Below are positions 23,807-33,576 of a stretch of 38,710 nucleotides of DNA, piece after piece. Origin of the DNA: Methanobacterium sp. (GTDB taxonomy: Archaea; Methanobacteriota; Methanobacteria; Methanobacteriales; Methanobacteriaceae). Made by a program: the position numbers and the translations under genes. Location: contig JAHKLQ010000160.1 of NCBI GenBank assembly GCA_020854975.1, positions 1-38,710 of the forward strand, given 5' to 3'. The notes under the pieces were generated by a model. It did no database searches. It was not told the DNA's origin and was given only the letters and a program-made list of their open reading frames with translations. Position 1 is the stretch's first letter. Each line of letters begins with the position of its first letter.

Positions 23807-25777
23807 ATGACGGAAAACCATGAACACTCTACAGAAGACGCAGATACACCAGCCACATGCAGCTGTTGTGGAGGAGACATATTCCAGGAAAAACCACCCC
23901 TATGGAAACAGAAACCTCTGCTAATCATATGCACATCTGCAGCAATATTTGCTATAGCCTTAATCTTTGAAAAATTCTTTAATCAGGGACTCCTGGCAGA
24001 GATAGCGTTCCTGGTTGTGGTGGTAGTGGCTGGTTATGAAGTTATCACAGGAGCTTTTAAAGGACTTTTAAAACTCCATTTCAACATGAACCTCCTTATA
24101 ACCATTGCAGCTATAGGGGCATTTTTGATTGGTCACGGTGAAGAAGGAGCGGCTGTTATCCTATTGTTCTATGTGGCTGAGTTCTTAGAAGATTATGCCA
24201 GTGAAAGGGCACGTAATTCCATAGCTGCCCTCCTTAAACTGGCACCTGAAACTGCCTATGTACTTCGCAAGGGACAGGAATTGGAAGTTCATGCACATAG
24301 CGTGCAACTGGATGAAAAAGTGGTGATCCGGCCAGGTGATAAGATCCCTCTAGATGGACTGGTGGTTAAAGGCTCATCAGCTGTGGATCAATCCCCCATA
24401 ACAGGGGAAAGCATACCAGTAACCAAAAAAAGTGGTGATGAAGTTTTTGCAGGAACCATCAACACTGAAGGATACCTAGAAGTCAAGGTAACCCGGAAAT
24501 CAGATGAAACCATCATATCCAGAATCATAGAACTGGTACGTGAGTCTAAAGATAAAAAATCAAAAACAGAATCATTCATAGATCGTTTTGCCACCTATTA
24601 CACTCCCACAGTAATTTTACTGGCCATCGCAGTGGCGATAATTCCTCCTTTCCTATGGGGAGTATCCCTTGATGATTGGTTCTACCGGGCCCTGGTTCTT
24701 CTGGTGGTATCATGCCCATGTGCCCTAGCCATATCCACTCCGGTCTCCATGGTCTCAGGAATAACATCTGCCACCAGAAATGGAGTTCTAATAAAAGGAG
24801 GAGAATATGTTGAAGAAATGAAGAATGTGAAGGCAGTAGTATTTGATAAAACTGGAACCCTAACTGAAGGCCGCCTGGAAGTCACAGATATATTCACCCT
24901 CAACGGTAACTCCTTAAATGATACGTTAAGAGTATCTGCTTCTTTGGAATCCCATTCCAAACACCCCCTGGCAAAAGCCATACTAAAAAAGGCGAAGGAA
25001 TGTGGGGTGGAACTTGAAGAGGTCCATAACTTCAAGTCCATAACTGGAACTGGTTTAAAGGGCAAAATCAGGGGAAACCTGTTCTATATAGGTAATGAAA
25101 GTTTATTTAAGGACACCGACCTTTTTAATGATGAAGATTTTCCTCGGGAAAGAATAAGAGAATTAGAGGAAGAAGGTAAAACCACGGTCTTATTGGGGAA
25201 TGAACAGGAAATTATGGGTTTAATTATTCTCATGGACAAAATCAGGGATGATGCCGGGAAAACAGTTGAATTTCTTAAAAAAAACGGAATTAAAACGATC
25301 ATGCTCACTGGTGATAATCAGGGTACTGCACGTGGAGTGGCCTCTCAATTAGGTCTGGATGAATATTATCATGGACTCATGCCAGAAGACAAAGTGGAAA
25401 AGATTGATGAACTGGTGGAGAGCCATGGGCATGTGGCCATGGTGGGTGATGGTATTAACGATGCTCCGGCCCTGGCAAAGGCCAACATAGGCATTGCTAT
25501 GGGTGCAGCTGGTTCAGATGTGGCTATTGAAACTGCTGATGTGGCCCTAATGAATGATGATCTTGCCAAAATAGAATACCTGGTGAAACTCAGCAGAAAA
25601 ACCATGAGCGTTGTCAGGGAGAACGTCACACTTTCCATACTGGTAAAAACTTCTTTCGCAATTCTAGCTGTTTTAGGGTTTATAACTCTGTGGATGGCAG
25701 TGGGTATTGGGGATATGGGCCTTAGTCTGACGGTTATCATAAATGCCCTTAGAATAGGAAGTCAAAACTTCCAATGA
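23807..25777 (+). CDS. Zinc/cadmium-exporting P1B-2 ATPase
   Basis: The 656-residue heavy-metal P-type ATPase has a short metal-binding N-terminus (HEH, then CSCCGG near residue 24) in place of an HMA domain. The membrane motif SCPCALAISTP marks a CPC ATPase. The TM7/TM8 pattern N-x7-K (in ENVTLSILVK) with D-M-G near the end fits the Zn2+/Cd2+/Pb2+ (ZntA/CadA) group. DKTGTLT, SKHP, MLTGDN and GDGINDAP complete the catalytic core. AGAGGAA before the ATG is a good ribosome site. Its stop is only seven bases from the convergent trpD stop. It is distinct from the CopB-type gene at 18872. Confidence 0.9.
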   Translation: MTENHEHSTEDADTPATCSCCGGDIFQEKPPLWKQKPLLIICTSAAIFAIALIFEKFFNQGLLAEIAFLVVVVVAGYEVITGAFKGLLKLHFNMNLLITIAAIGAFLIGHGEEGAAVILLFYVAEFLEDYASERARNSIAALLKLAPETAYVLRKGQELEVHAHSVQLDEKVVIRPGDKIPLDGLVVKGSSAVDQSPITGESIPVTKKSGDEVFAGTINTEGYLEVKVTRKSDETIISRIIELVRESKDKKSKTESFIDRFATYYTPTVILLAIAVAIIPPFLWGVSLDDWFYRALVLLVVSCPCALAISTPVSMVSGITSATRNGVLIKGGEYVEEMKNVKAVVFDKTGTLTEGRLEVTDIFTLNGNSLNDTLRVSASLESHSKHPLAKAILKKAKECGVELEEVHNFKSITGTGLKGKIRGNLFYIGNESLFKDTDLFNDEDFPRERIRELEEEGKTTVLLGNEQEIMGLIILMDKIRDDAGKTVEFLKKNGIKTIMLTGDNQGTARGVASQLGLDEYYHGLMPEDKVEKIDELVESHGHVAMVGDGINDAPALAKANIGIAMGAAGSDVAIETADVALMNDDLAKIEYLVKLSRKTMSVVRENVTLSILVKTSFAILAVLGFITLWMAVGIGDMGLSLTVIINALRIGSQNFQ

Positions 25778-25784
25778 ACAGTTA

Positions 25785-26839
<1,055 letters not shown>

Positions 26840-26843
<4 letters not shown>

Positions 26844-27667
26844 TGTTTTATAGTGGCTGTCTTGAGTTCGTGGCAGAATGAGCTGATCTTATCCAACATT
26901 ACCTCTTTATCCTGAAGATTCTCAGTTATCAGGTCTAATATGGCACTGGCCACAATAGCCCCATCTGCGCCACTGTTTATAACGTTTTGCACATGTTCAG
27001 GTTTAGAAATCCCGAAACCTACTACTATTGGGAGGTCACTGTGTGTTTTAACCCGTTCCACCAGTTCAACTGTGCTGATTTTAAGATCCTTCCGGGCTCC
27101 AGTGACACCCATAACTGCCACCACATAGAGAAACCCATTACACATCTTGGATATTTTTTCAAGCCTTTCATTACTGGTAGTCTGAGCAACCATGAAAATC
27201 TGCTGAACTCCATATTTTTCTGAAGCAACAACTGCATCCTGAGCCTCTTCAGGGGGTAAATCCGCAGCAAGAATGGCGTTAACTCCACTTTCCTTGGCAG
27301 TTTTGTAGAATTCATCGACTCCCATTTGATAAATTAAGTTATAGTATACCAAGAGTCCAATGGGAATGGAGGTGAATTCCCTGATTTTCCTGATAAATTC
27401 AAATCCTTTTTGGGTGGTTATTCCCGAGTTAAGGGCCCTGAGATCAGCACTCTGGACTGTTGGCCCATCAGCAACAGGGTCACTGAAAGCAAATCCAATT
27501 TCCAGACCATCTGCCCCATTTCCAACGTAGGCTTTCACAATTTCTAGGGAGGTCTCAAAATCAGGATCCCCCGCAACAATGAAAGGAATGAATGCCCCTT
27601 CTTTTTTGTTCTTAACCCGCTGAAACATCTCATCATAACTTTCCACTTCTATCTCACGTGGGCTCAT
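26840..27667 (-). CDS. trpA: Tryptophan synthase alpha subunit
   Basis: TrpA cleaves indole-3-glycerol phosphate to indole, which is channelled to TrpB. The 275-residue TIM barrel shows [11 protein letters not shown] near residue 23 and [15 protein letters not shown] near 55, which contain the catalytic Glu and Asp, and the phosphate site VVGFGISKP near 215. An N-terminal extension of about 20 residues rich in Glu precedes the barrel. The gene overlaps trpB upstream and trpD downstream by four bases each. Confidence 0.95.
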
Positions 27668-28845
27668 ACTTCCACCCCCATTTCACGGGCAACCAGAAAC
27701 ATATCTTTATCTCCGCGACCGGAAAGGTTAATTACAATAGTTTTACCCTTATTTTCTGGTATTTTAGCATATTTTACAGCATAAGCAACGGCATGAGAAC
27801 TTTCCAGGGCAGGGATGATCCCTTCATATTTAGAAAGCATTTCAAAACCTTCAAGAGCCTCTTTATTGGTTATGGCATCATATTTTGCCCGGCCAGTGAC
27901 TTTGAGGTAGGCATGTTCAGGTCCTACTCCAGGATAATCAAGACCAGCAGATACTGAATGGGCTTCTGAAATTTGCCCATCATAATTTTGCAGGATGAAG
28001 GAGAAGGAACCATGCAATACCCCTTCAGTACCTTTACACAGGGTTGCTCCTGTCCGATCAGTTTCTACTCCATCTCCACCCCCCTCAACACCGATAAGTT
28101 CCACTTCTTCGTCATCCAGGAATCCTGAGAAGATTCCCATAGAGTTACTTCCCCCTCCAACACAGGCAATGACTGTATCAGGTAGTTTACCTTCTTTTTG
28201 GAGAATTTCTTTTTTGGTTTCTCTGCCAATAATACTCTGGAAGTGTTTCACCATGGTAGGGTAGGGATGAGGCCCCATGGTAGAGCCTATAAGGTAGTAG
28301 GTGGTGTCCACAGTGGCCACCCAATCTCGGAAGGCATCATTGATAGCATCTTTCAGGGTTTTTGAACCATTTTCAACGGGTAAAACCCTGGCTCCGGAAA
28401 GTTCCATCCGGAAAACATTTAATTTCTGCCGTTCCACATCTTCTGCTCCCATGTAAACATCAACTGGAAGGTCCAGAAGAGAACCAATAACTGCAGTGGC
28501 TATGCCATGCTGCCCAGCACCAGTCTCTGCTATAATTCTCTTTTTACCCATATATTTAGCAAGAAGGCCCTGTCCAAGGGTGTTATTTATTTTATGGGCT
28601 CCAGTGTGGAGCATGTCCTCTCTTTTGAGGTATATTTTGCATCCTAATTTTTCTGAAAGATTTTTGGCATAATAGAGGGTTGTGGGACGTCCAGCGAATT
28701 CTCTTAGGTAGTAATCAAGTTCCTCATTGAACTTCTTATCATCCTTATATTTTAAGAAAGCCTTTTCAAGCTCTTCAAGGGCGGGCATAAGGAGTTCAGG
28801 TACAAATATTCCTCCATATTTACCAAATTTCCCATCAGTTATCAT
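27664..28845 (-). CDS. trpB: Tryptophan synthase beta subunit (TrpB1 type)
   Basis: TrpB condenses indole with serine using PLP. The 393-residue product shows [10 protein letters not shown] at the N-terminus, the PLP lysine in HTGAHKINN (near 87), TGAGQHG, the phosphate loop GGGSNSMG and SGRGDKD near the C-terminus. This is the TrpB1 form that pairs with TrpA. AAGGTGAT precedes the ATG. The 68-base gap from trpF is the only real break in the operon and holds a small hairpin CTCAAA/TTTGAG, possibly a processing or internal attenuation site. Confidence 0.95.
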   Translation of the reverse strand: MITDGKFGKYGGIFVPELLMPALEELEKAFLKYKDDKKFNEELDYYLREFAGRPTTLYYAKNLSEKLGCKIYLKREDMLHTGAHKINNTLGQGLLAKYMGKKRIIAETGAGQHGIATAVIGSLLDLPVDVYMGAEDVERQKLNVFRMELSGARVLPVENGSKTLKDAINDAFRDWVATVDTTYYLIGSTMGPHPYPTMVKHFQSIIGRETKKEILQKEGKLPDTVIACVGGGSNSMGIFSGFLDDEEVELIGVEGGGDGVETDRTGATLCKGTEGVLHGSFSFILQNYDGQISEAHSVSAGLDYPGVGPEHAYLKVTGRAKYDAITNKEALEGFEMLSKYEGIIPALESSHAVAYAVKYAKIPENKGKTIVINLSGRGDKDMFLVAREMGVEV

Positions 28846-28913
28846 AAAATCACCTTATTATTCCTTTTTTTATCTACAATTGCTTTATTCTCAAACAGTT
28901 TTGAGTAATTCCT

Positions 28914-29573
28914 TTATAATACTTTAATTTTCATTAATTCGTTAATTTTATCCGTATTTTTAACTCCAGGTTCGTATTCTACGCCTGAGTTAACATCAAA
29001 GAAGGTAAAGATCTTTGCCAGTTTTTTGCCATCATTTTTAATTCTTTCAACATCCATCCCTCCAGCAAGGAAAAGTTCAATATTTTCATTATGGGATTTG
29101 GCGAAGAGAGCCGCTTCAATGGCAGTATCAGTGGGGATCTGTTTACCAGTTCCTCCGGTTTTCCCTTGAATTTCATAATCAAGGAGCAGGTAATCACAAA
29201 CATCTGCAAAATCCTCAATCTCTTTTTTTTTATCAGGATTAATTACTTCAGATATTCCAATTGCTCTTATAATTGTTAAATGAGAATTATTGTTCTTAAT
29301 CTCGCTGATTTCATCTGGAGAAAGGGAATGAAGCTGTATATTATTTAGACCTGATTTTTTTATTCTTTCATCAGCATCCGCCATATCAGAGGGTTCAATT
29401 ACAAGCACCGCCCTATTTTTATCCTTCATAGATGAGGTTAACACTTTTATTTTGTCTGTTTCAACCATTCTCTTGGATCTTTCAATGTTGATAAAGCCAA
29501 TGAGATCTACATCTGCCTTTTCACAAGCTTCCAGATCCTTTTGGTTTCGTATTCCGCAGACTTTAATTTTCAT
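28914..29573 (-). CDS. trpF: Phosphoribosylanthranilate isomerase
   Basis: TrpF converts phosphoribosylanthranilate to the carboxyphenylamino-deoxyribulose phosphate. The 219-residue barrel begins MKIKVCGIRN, with the catalytic Cys, and carries the catalytic Asp in FFDVNSGVE near 198, with LFLAGGMD at the phosphate site. It overlaps trpC by four bases. Confidence 0.93.
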   Translation of the reverse strand: MKIKVCGIRNQKDLEACEKADVDLIGFINIERSKRMVETDKIKVLTSSMKDKNRAVLVIEPSDMADADERIKKSGLNNIQLHSLSPDEISEIKNNNSHLTIIRAIGISEVINPDKKKEIEDFADVCDYLLLDYEIQGKTGGTGKQIPTDTAIEAALFAKSHNENIELFLAGGMDVERIKNDGKKLAKIFTFFDVNSGVEYEPGVKNTDKINELMKIKVL

Positions 29574-30391
29574 GTTGCTGTTACCGTGGCGTTCTTAGAT
29601 AATCGGTTCACACGAGCATTTGCAGAGGCAGATACTAATTTTTTGACTTTTTCTTGGATGTTCCCTGCTGCCATAACACTGCTACCCACCAGAAGGGCGT
29701 CTGCACCAAAACTTGAAAGTAATTTAACATCTTGGACATTCTTAACCCCACTTTCAGATACCAGGATGATATTTGAAGGTATCAAATTGGCCAATTTCTT
29801 CGTCCTCTCAAGATCAATGGTGAAATCATTGAAATCCCTGTTGTTTATTCCTATTATTTCTGCACCAGCTTTAATGGCCATATCTATTTCTTTCTGATTT
29901 TTACACTCCACCAGAGCATCCATTTCCAGATAATGGCATAATTCAATTCCTTCTCGGAGATTGGGATAGAGACTGGTCATTAAAAGAACTGCACTGGCAC
30001 CATAAGCCCGGGCCTCATAGATCTGGTAAGGATCCAGAATGAAATCCTTACGCAGTAAGGGGAGTTTGGTTATTCTGCAGGCCAGTTTCAAATTGTCAAT
30101 GTTACTTTTAAAGTAGGATTCTTCAGTTAAAACCGAAACTGCACTGGCTCCCCCTTCTTCAAACTGAGGAAGAACCTCATTTATCATTAAAGGGCTGATA
30201 TCTCCCAGAGAGGGGGAGGCTGGTTTATACTCACAGATGATGGAAACATCTTCCTCTTTGGTTAGGGATTTTTTAAAATCAGTTCGAAGTTTAACCCGTT
30301 TAATATTCTCTTTTAACTCGTTTAAGGGTTGGTACTTCATTCTAATTTCCAGGATCCTTTTTCTCTCTTTTATGATGTCAGTGAATTTCAT
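29570..30391 (-). CDS. trpC: Indole-3-glycerol phosphate synthase
   Basis: TrpC closes the indole ring. The 273-residue product has the substrate-binding ICEYKPASPSLGDIS near residue 52, the catalytic lysine in LLRKDFILDPYQI, GINNRDFNDF near 178, and the phosphate site SESGV and LVGSSVM toward the end. It overlaps trpG and trpF by four bases each, so all five genes trpE-G-C-F are tightly coupled in translation up to the gap before trpB. Confidence 0.93.
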   Translation of the reverse strand: MKFTDIIKERKRILEIRMKYQPLNELKENIKRVKLRTDFKKSLTKEEDVSIICEYKPASPSLGDISPLMINEVLPQFEEGGASAVSVLTEESYFKSNIDNLKLACRITKLPLLRKDFILDPYQIYEARAYGASAVLLMTSLYPNLREGIELCHYLEMDALVECKNQKEIDMAIKAGAEIIGINNRDFNDFTIDLERTKKLANLIPSNIILVSESGVKNVQDVKLLSSFGADALLVGSSVMAAGNIQEKVKKLVSASANARVNRLSKNATVTAT

Positions 30392-30966
30392 GAAAATTCC
30401 ATCTCCAAGAAATTTTTCATAATCCTCCGCCCATCATGGGTTCCAATGGACTCCGGGTGGAATTGAAGGCCATATATAGGGTATTCATGGTGTTTGATGG
30501 CCATGATCATACCTTCATCAGTTTCAGCTAAAATATCAACAGATGAAGGGGTGGTGTCCCTTTTACATACCAATGAGTGGTATCTGGCTGCTTGAAGAGG
30601 ACTACTCACTCCCTGGAACATTCCAGTATTCTGGTGGATTATTTTGGTTTGTTTCCCATGCACGGGTTCTGTTCGAGTGATATCACCACCAAATGCAGTG
30701 AAAATCCCTTGATGTCCCAGACAAACACCTAATACTGGGATTTCTTTACCTATCTCCAGTATAGTGTCTTTGGAAACTCCAAAATCTCTTTCATTTTCAG
30801 GGTTTCCTGGTCCTGGAGATATGATAATTCTGGATGGTTGGAGTTTTTTAATCTCTTCTACAGTTATTTCATCATTCCTGTAAACCTGGATATTTTTTTC
30901 AAATTCTCCCACCAGTTGATAAAGGTTATAGGTGAAAGAATCATAGTTATCGATTATCAATATCAT
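30388..30966 (-). CDS. trpG: Anthranilate synthase glutamine amidotransferase subunit
   Basis: TrpG supplies ammonia to TrpE. The 192-residue class I glutaminase begins with the DNYDSFTYNL segment and has the nucleophile elbow GVCLGHQ (Cys near 83), the oxyanion region SPGPGNP and the His-Glu pair in FHPES near the C-terminus. In some organisms the same subunit serves p-aminobenzoate synthase, but its position next to trpE argues for tryptophan. It overlaps trpE by four bases. Confidence 0.93.
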   Translation of the reverse strand: MILIIDNYDSFTYNLYQLVGEFEKNIQVYRNDEITVEEIKKLQPSRIIISPGPGNPENERDFGVSKDTILEIGKEIPVLGVCLGHQGIFTAFGGDITRTEPVHGKQTKIIHQNTGMFQGVSSPLQAARYHSLVCKRDTTPSSVDILAETDEGMIMAIKHHEYPIYGLQFHPESIGTHDGRRIMKNFLEMEFS

Positions 30967-32354
30967 TTTGCTTCACCTGACATGTTTAGTGCACTTAGAA
31001 GTGCTTGAGCTTTGTTTTCACATTCATAATATTCACTGGTGGGAACTGAATCATGGACTATTCCTGCCCCTGCCTGTATTTTTCCCCGGTCTCCGTTACA
31101 AACCAGGGTTCTTATGGTTATGGCAAAATCTGCATTCCCATTTAAACCGAAATATCCCACTGCACCTGCGTATGGTCCCCGGGGAATTTGTTCCAGTTGG
31201 TTTATTATTTCCATGGCCCGTATCTTAGGGGCTCCACTTACTGTTCCTGCTGGGAAGATGGATGCAAAGGCGTCCACGGCATTTTTACCATTTTGGAGTT
31301 TACCCTGCACCCGAGACACAATATGCTGTACATGGGAGAACTTTTTCACAGTCATATATTCTGGGACGTGAACAGTACCGAATTCACTTACCTTCCCAAT
31401 ATCATTACGGGCCAAGTCTACCAGCATTAAATGTTCAGCTCTTTCCTTTTCATCAGCTAAAAGTTCTCGTTCCAGATTTACATCTTCCGCTGTGGTTTGT
31501 CCACGTTTTCGGGTTCCGGCTATAGGATATGTTTCAATATCCCGTCCTTCCACCCGTACCAGCATCTCAGGACTGGAACCAATTATTTCCCTTTCACCCA
31601 GCTTCAAATGGTACATATAAGGTGAGGGGTTGATGTTTCGGAGCGTTTCATAAAAAGACAGTTTATCCCCTTTAATTTCATACTCACGAGCATTGGAAAT
31701 GACACTCTGAAAGATTTCACCGGCTTTTATTTTTTCTTTAGCTTCTAAAACCATATTTTCGAATTTTTCGCGTGAAAAATGATGACTTTTTTCCTCAAAG
31801 GATAATTCTTCACTTTCAAATTCTTCTTGGGATGTTTCTTTGAGTTCATCCAGCCGATTTTCTCCCAGGGTTACATATTCACATTTATTTTGAAGTCGGT
31901 CAAAAATCACAGCATCCAGGAAAAGTCCAAATTCGTAATCTGGCATTTTTCCCATTTGCATATTGATGGGTTCAAAGTATCGTACGGATTCATAGGATAC
32001 ATATCCCACCAGCCCTCCACGGAACCCTTTTTTATTACTACCATTCCCAATAATACTTTTAATTTCATCAAAGGGATTTGGAGTTTCAAATTCTATGGTT
32101 TCATCTTCTTTCTGGACTTCAAGAATTCCATTCTGAGCTTTGAGAGTTGCACTTGGTTTGAATCCTATAACCGAATATCTAGCCAGGCCACTATCACTTT
32201 CCATGGACTCTAAAAGGAAACTACTGGGATATTTAGAATATATTTTCTTAAAAAAGTCGAAAGGAGAGTCAAAATCTATTTGGGTCTTTTGAACTTCCCT
32301 ATTTTTCAATTCATATTCGCCAAAAGCATTCACAGCCTTGCATTTTTTCACCAT
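30963..32354 (-). CDS. trpE: Anthranilate synthase component I
   Basis: TrpE makes anthranilate from chorismate with ammonia from TrpG. The 463-residue product carries the tryptophan feedback site element FLLESME near residue 45, YPIAGTRKRG, ELLADEKERAEH, VSGAPKIRAME and AVGYFG of the chorismate-utilising fold. Presence of the LLES motif suggests feedback inhibition by tryptophan is kept. It is the first gene of the operon, with a TATA element GGTTTAAATAG (minus strand, about 32389-32399) and TGTACA boxes upstream. Confidence 0.94.
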   Translation of the reverse strand: MVKKCKAVNAFGEYELKNREVQKTQIDFDSPFDFFKKIYSKYPSSFLLESMESDSGLARYSVIGFKPSATLKAQNGILEVQKEDETIEFETPNPFDEIKSIIGNGSNKKGFRGGLVGYVSYESVRYFEPINMQMGKMPDYEFGLFLDAVIFDRLQNKCEYVTLGENRLDELKETSQEEFESEELSFEEKSHHFSREKFENMVLEAKEKIKAGEIFQSVISNAREYEIKGDKLSFYETLRNINPSPYMYHLKLGEREIIGSSPEMLVRVEGRDIETYPIAGTRKRGQTTAEDVNLERELLADEKERAEHLMLVDLARNDIGKVSEFGTVHVPEYMTVKKFSHVQHIVSRVQGKLQNGKNAVDAFASIFPAGTVSGAPKIRAMEIINQLEQIPRGPYAGAVGYFGLNGNADFAITIRTLVCNGDRGKIQAGAGIVHDSVPTSEYYECENKAQALLSALNMSGEAK

Positions 32355-32383
32355 AATTAGTCACTGACACTCATATACTTCAT

Positions 32384-32447
32384 TGTACTATTTAAACCTT
32401 TAGAGTACAAAAATGTACATAAAACTAAATATATGGGCACTGCCCAT
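32384..32447. promoter_or_regulatory. TrpY operator region (TRP boxes) between trpE and trpY
   Basis: Three TRP-box-like hexamers are seen: TGTACT at 32384-32389, AGTACA at 32404-32409 and TGTACA at 32414-32419, spaced 20 and 10 bp, so they share a helix face. The first lies just downstream of the trpE TATA box, and the others lie upstream of it and upstream of the trpY TATA box (AAATATAT, 32427-32434). A palindrome ATGGGCA-C-TGCCCAT (32433-32447) abuts the trpY TATA box. In Methanothermobacter, TrpY binds TGTACA boxes to repress both promoters; the same is inferred here. Confidence 0.75.
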
Positions 32448-32529
32448 AAGGAAGTTAGGGAATGATGAATGCTGGTTAATTAAAATGAGATGGGTATAAA
32501 GAAACTTGACAAATAGGGAGATTAATTTA

Positions 32530-33033
32530 ATGTGGGACCGTGTAAAACACAAATTCGAAAAATTCCCAGCAAGAATGGGAGTGGCCCGTAAAATAGTTGA
32601 ACTAGGATTAAGGGTTGGTGAAAACGGCAAAATATATTGTGGAAATGTTGAAATAAGTGATGTATCCCTGGCACGGGGAGCAAATGTGGATCGCAGATCC
32701 ATCCGGGCTACAGTAGAAGTGATAATGGATGATCCTGAGTTAGCAGCCATCTTCAGTAATATATTCCCTGCCGGAGCTCTCCTTAAAAATGTGGCCAGCG
32801 ATCTTGGATTCGGTGTGGTGGAAATAGAAGCACAGGCAGGTGCTCCAGGTATACTGGCTAAAGCCACTCAGTTAATATCACAGGAGAATATAAGTATCAG
32901 ACAAGCCCATGCAGGAGATCCAGAACTGGAGGAACATCCTAAACTTACCATAATCACTGAAAAACCAGTTAAAGGTGAAATGATCCAGGAGTTCCTGGAT
33001 ATTCCAGGGGTTAAGAGGGTTTCTATTTATTAA
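32530..33033 (+). CDS. trpY: TrpY-type HTH/ACT regulator of tryptophan biosynthesis
   Basis: The 167-residue protein has an N-terminal HTH-type region (about 1-70, with RMGVARKIVELGLRV and the recognition-like ARGANVDRRSIRATVE) and a C-terminal ACT domain (about 95-167, beginning VVEIEAQAGAPGILAKAT) that should bind tryptophan. This matches TrpY of Methanobacteriales, a tryptophan-sensing repressor. It is divergent from trpE across a region with TGTACA boxes, so it likely represses trpEGCFBAD and itself. ATG 32530 has AGGGAG about nine bases upstream and is preferred to the in-frame TTG at 32506. Confidence 0.88.
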   Translation: MWDRVKHKFEKFPARMGVARKIVELGLRVGENGKIYCGNVEISDVSLARGANVDRRSIRATVEVIMDDPELAAIFSNIFPAGALLKNVASDLGFGVVEIEAQAGAPGILAKATQLISQENISIRQAHAGDPELEEHPKLTIITEKPVKGEMIQEFLDIPGVKRVSIY

Positions 33034-33125
33034 AAATCTAAAAAAACAATTTAAATAATAAAATAAGTAAGAGATTAGAGTAATAAAAGATTTGAATAGT
33101 TAATTTTAGCTAGCTTAAAATCATT

Positions 33126-33377
33126 TTATTGATTTTCAGTGCTTTCAGCATTTTCTTCATCCATAATCTTCAGAAGCTCGTCCCATGCTTCCAGAGATTC
33201 CTGGGCTTCCTGGTCTGATAAAACTTCTATTGCATATCCTGAATGCACCAGAACGTAACGACCCACATCGACATCACTTACTAAATCCAGTTTAGCTTGC
33301 TGTCTCACTCCACCAAAATCAACAGTGGCTACATTATCATTAATTTCTATAATTTGGGCTGGGGCTGCGATACACAT
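33126..33377 (-). CDS. hypC: Hydrogenase maturation factor HypC
   Basis: HypC is a small chaperone that, with HypD, carries the Fe(CN)2CO unit and hands it to the large subunit of NiFe hydrogenases. The 83-residue product begins MCIAAPAQ, so the essential Cys becomes residue 2 when started at ATG 33377; the in-frame GTG at 33386 lies within the ribosome site GGTGAT and would bury the Cys. The conserved YVLVHSGYAIEVL with its His is present. A short acidic tail ends the protein. No other hyp gene is in the window, common in methanogens where they are scattered. Confidence 0.9.
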   Translation of the reverse strand: MCIAAPAQIIEINDNVATVDFGGVRQQAKLDLVSDVDVGRYVLVHSGYAIEVLSDQEAQESLEAWDELLKIMDEENAESTENQ

Positions 33378-33521
33378 TATAATCACCTTTTAAAACTTAT
33401 TTAAAGAGTTAATAGAAATATTTTTAATCATTGGATTAACTTTACTTTGAATAGTATTAAACCGGGCTTTCTTGAGATTTAATCAGAAAGGGTTTAGTTA
33501 TTTTATTAGATACGCATCACC

Positions 33522-33529
33522 ATATAAAT
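33522..33529 (+). promoter_or_regulatory. TATA box of the flavoprotein gene
   Basis: ATATAAAT at 33522-33529 predicts a transcript start near 33553. This lies inside the longer open frame beginning at 33472 and supports ATG 33577 as the real start. Confidence 0.5.
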
Positions 33530-33576
33530 ATCTTGGGGACAACAAATTTTTTGGTAATAATTACGGGGATAATAAA

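Noticed and set aside
24388..25740. Long minus-strand frames opposite the Zn/Cd ATPase
   Set aside because: They are mirror frames of a well-supported ATPase gene and encode Ser/Thr-rich sequence without motifs.
30968..32213. Plus-strand frames opposite trpE
   Set aside because: Shadow frames of a certain gene; no start signals or domain motifs.
33472..33576. 35-codon N-terminal extension of the flavoprotein
   Set aside because: A TATA box lies within it and the FAD loop starts at ATG 33577, which has a good ribosome site.
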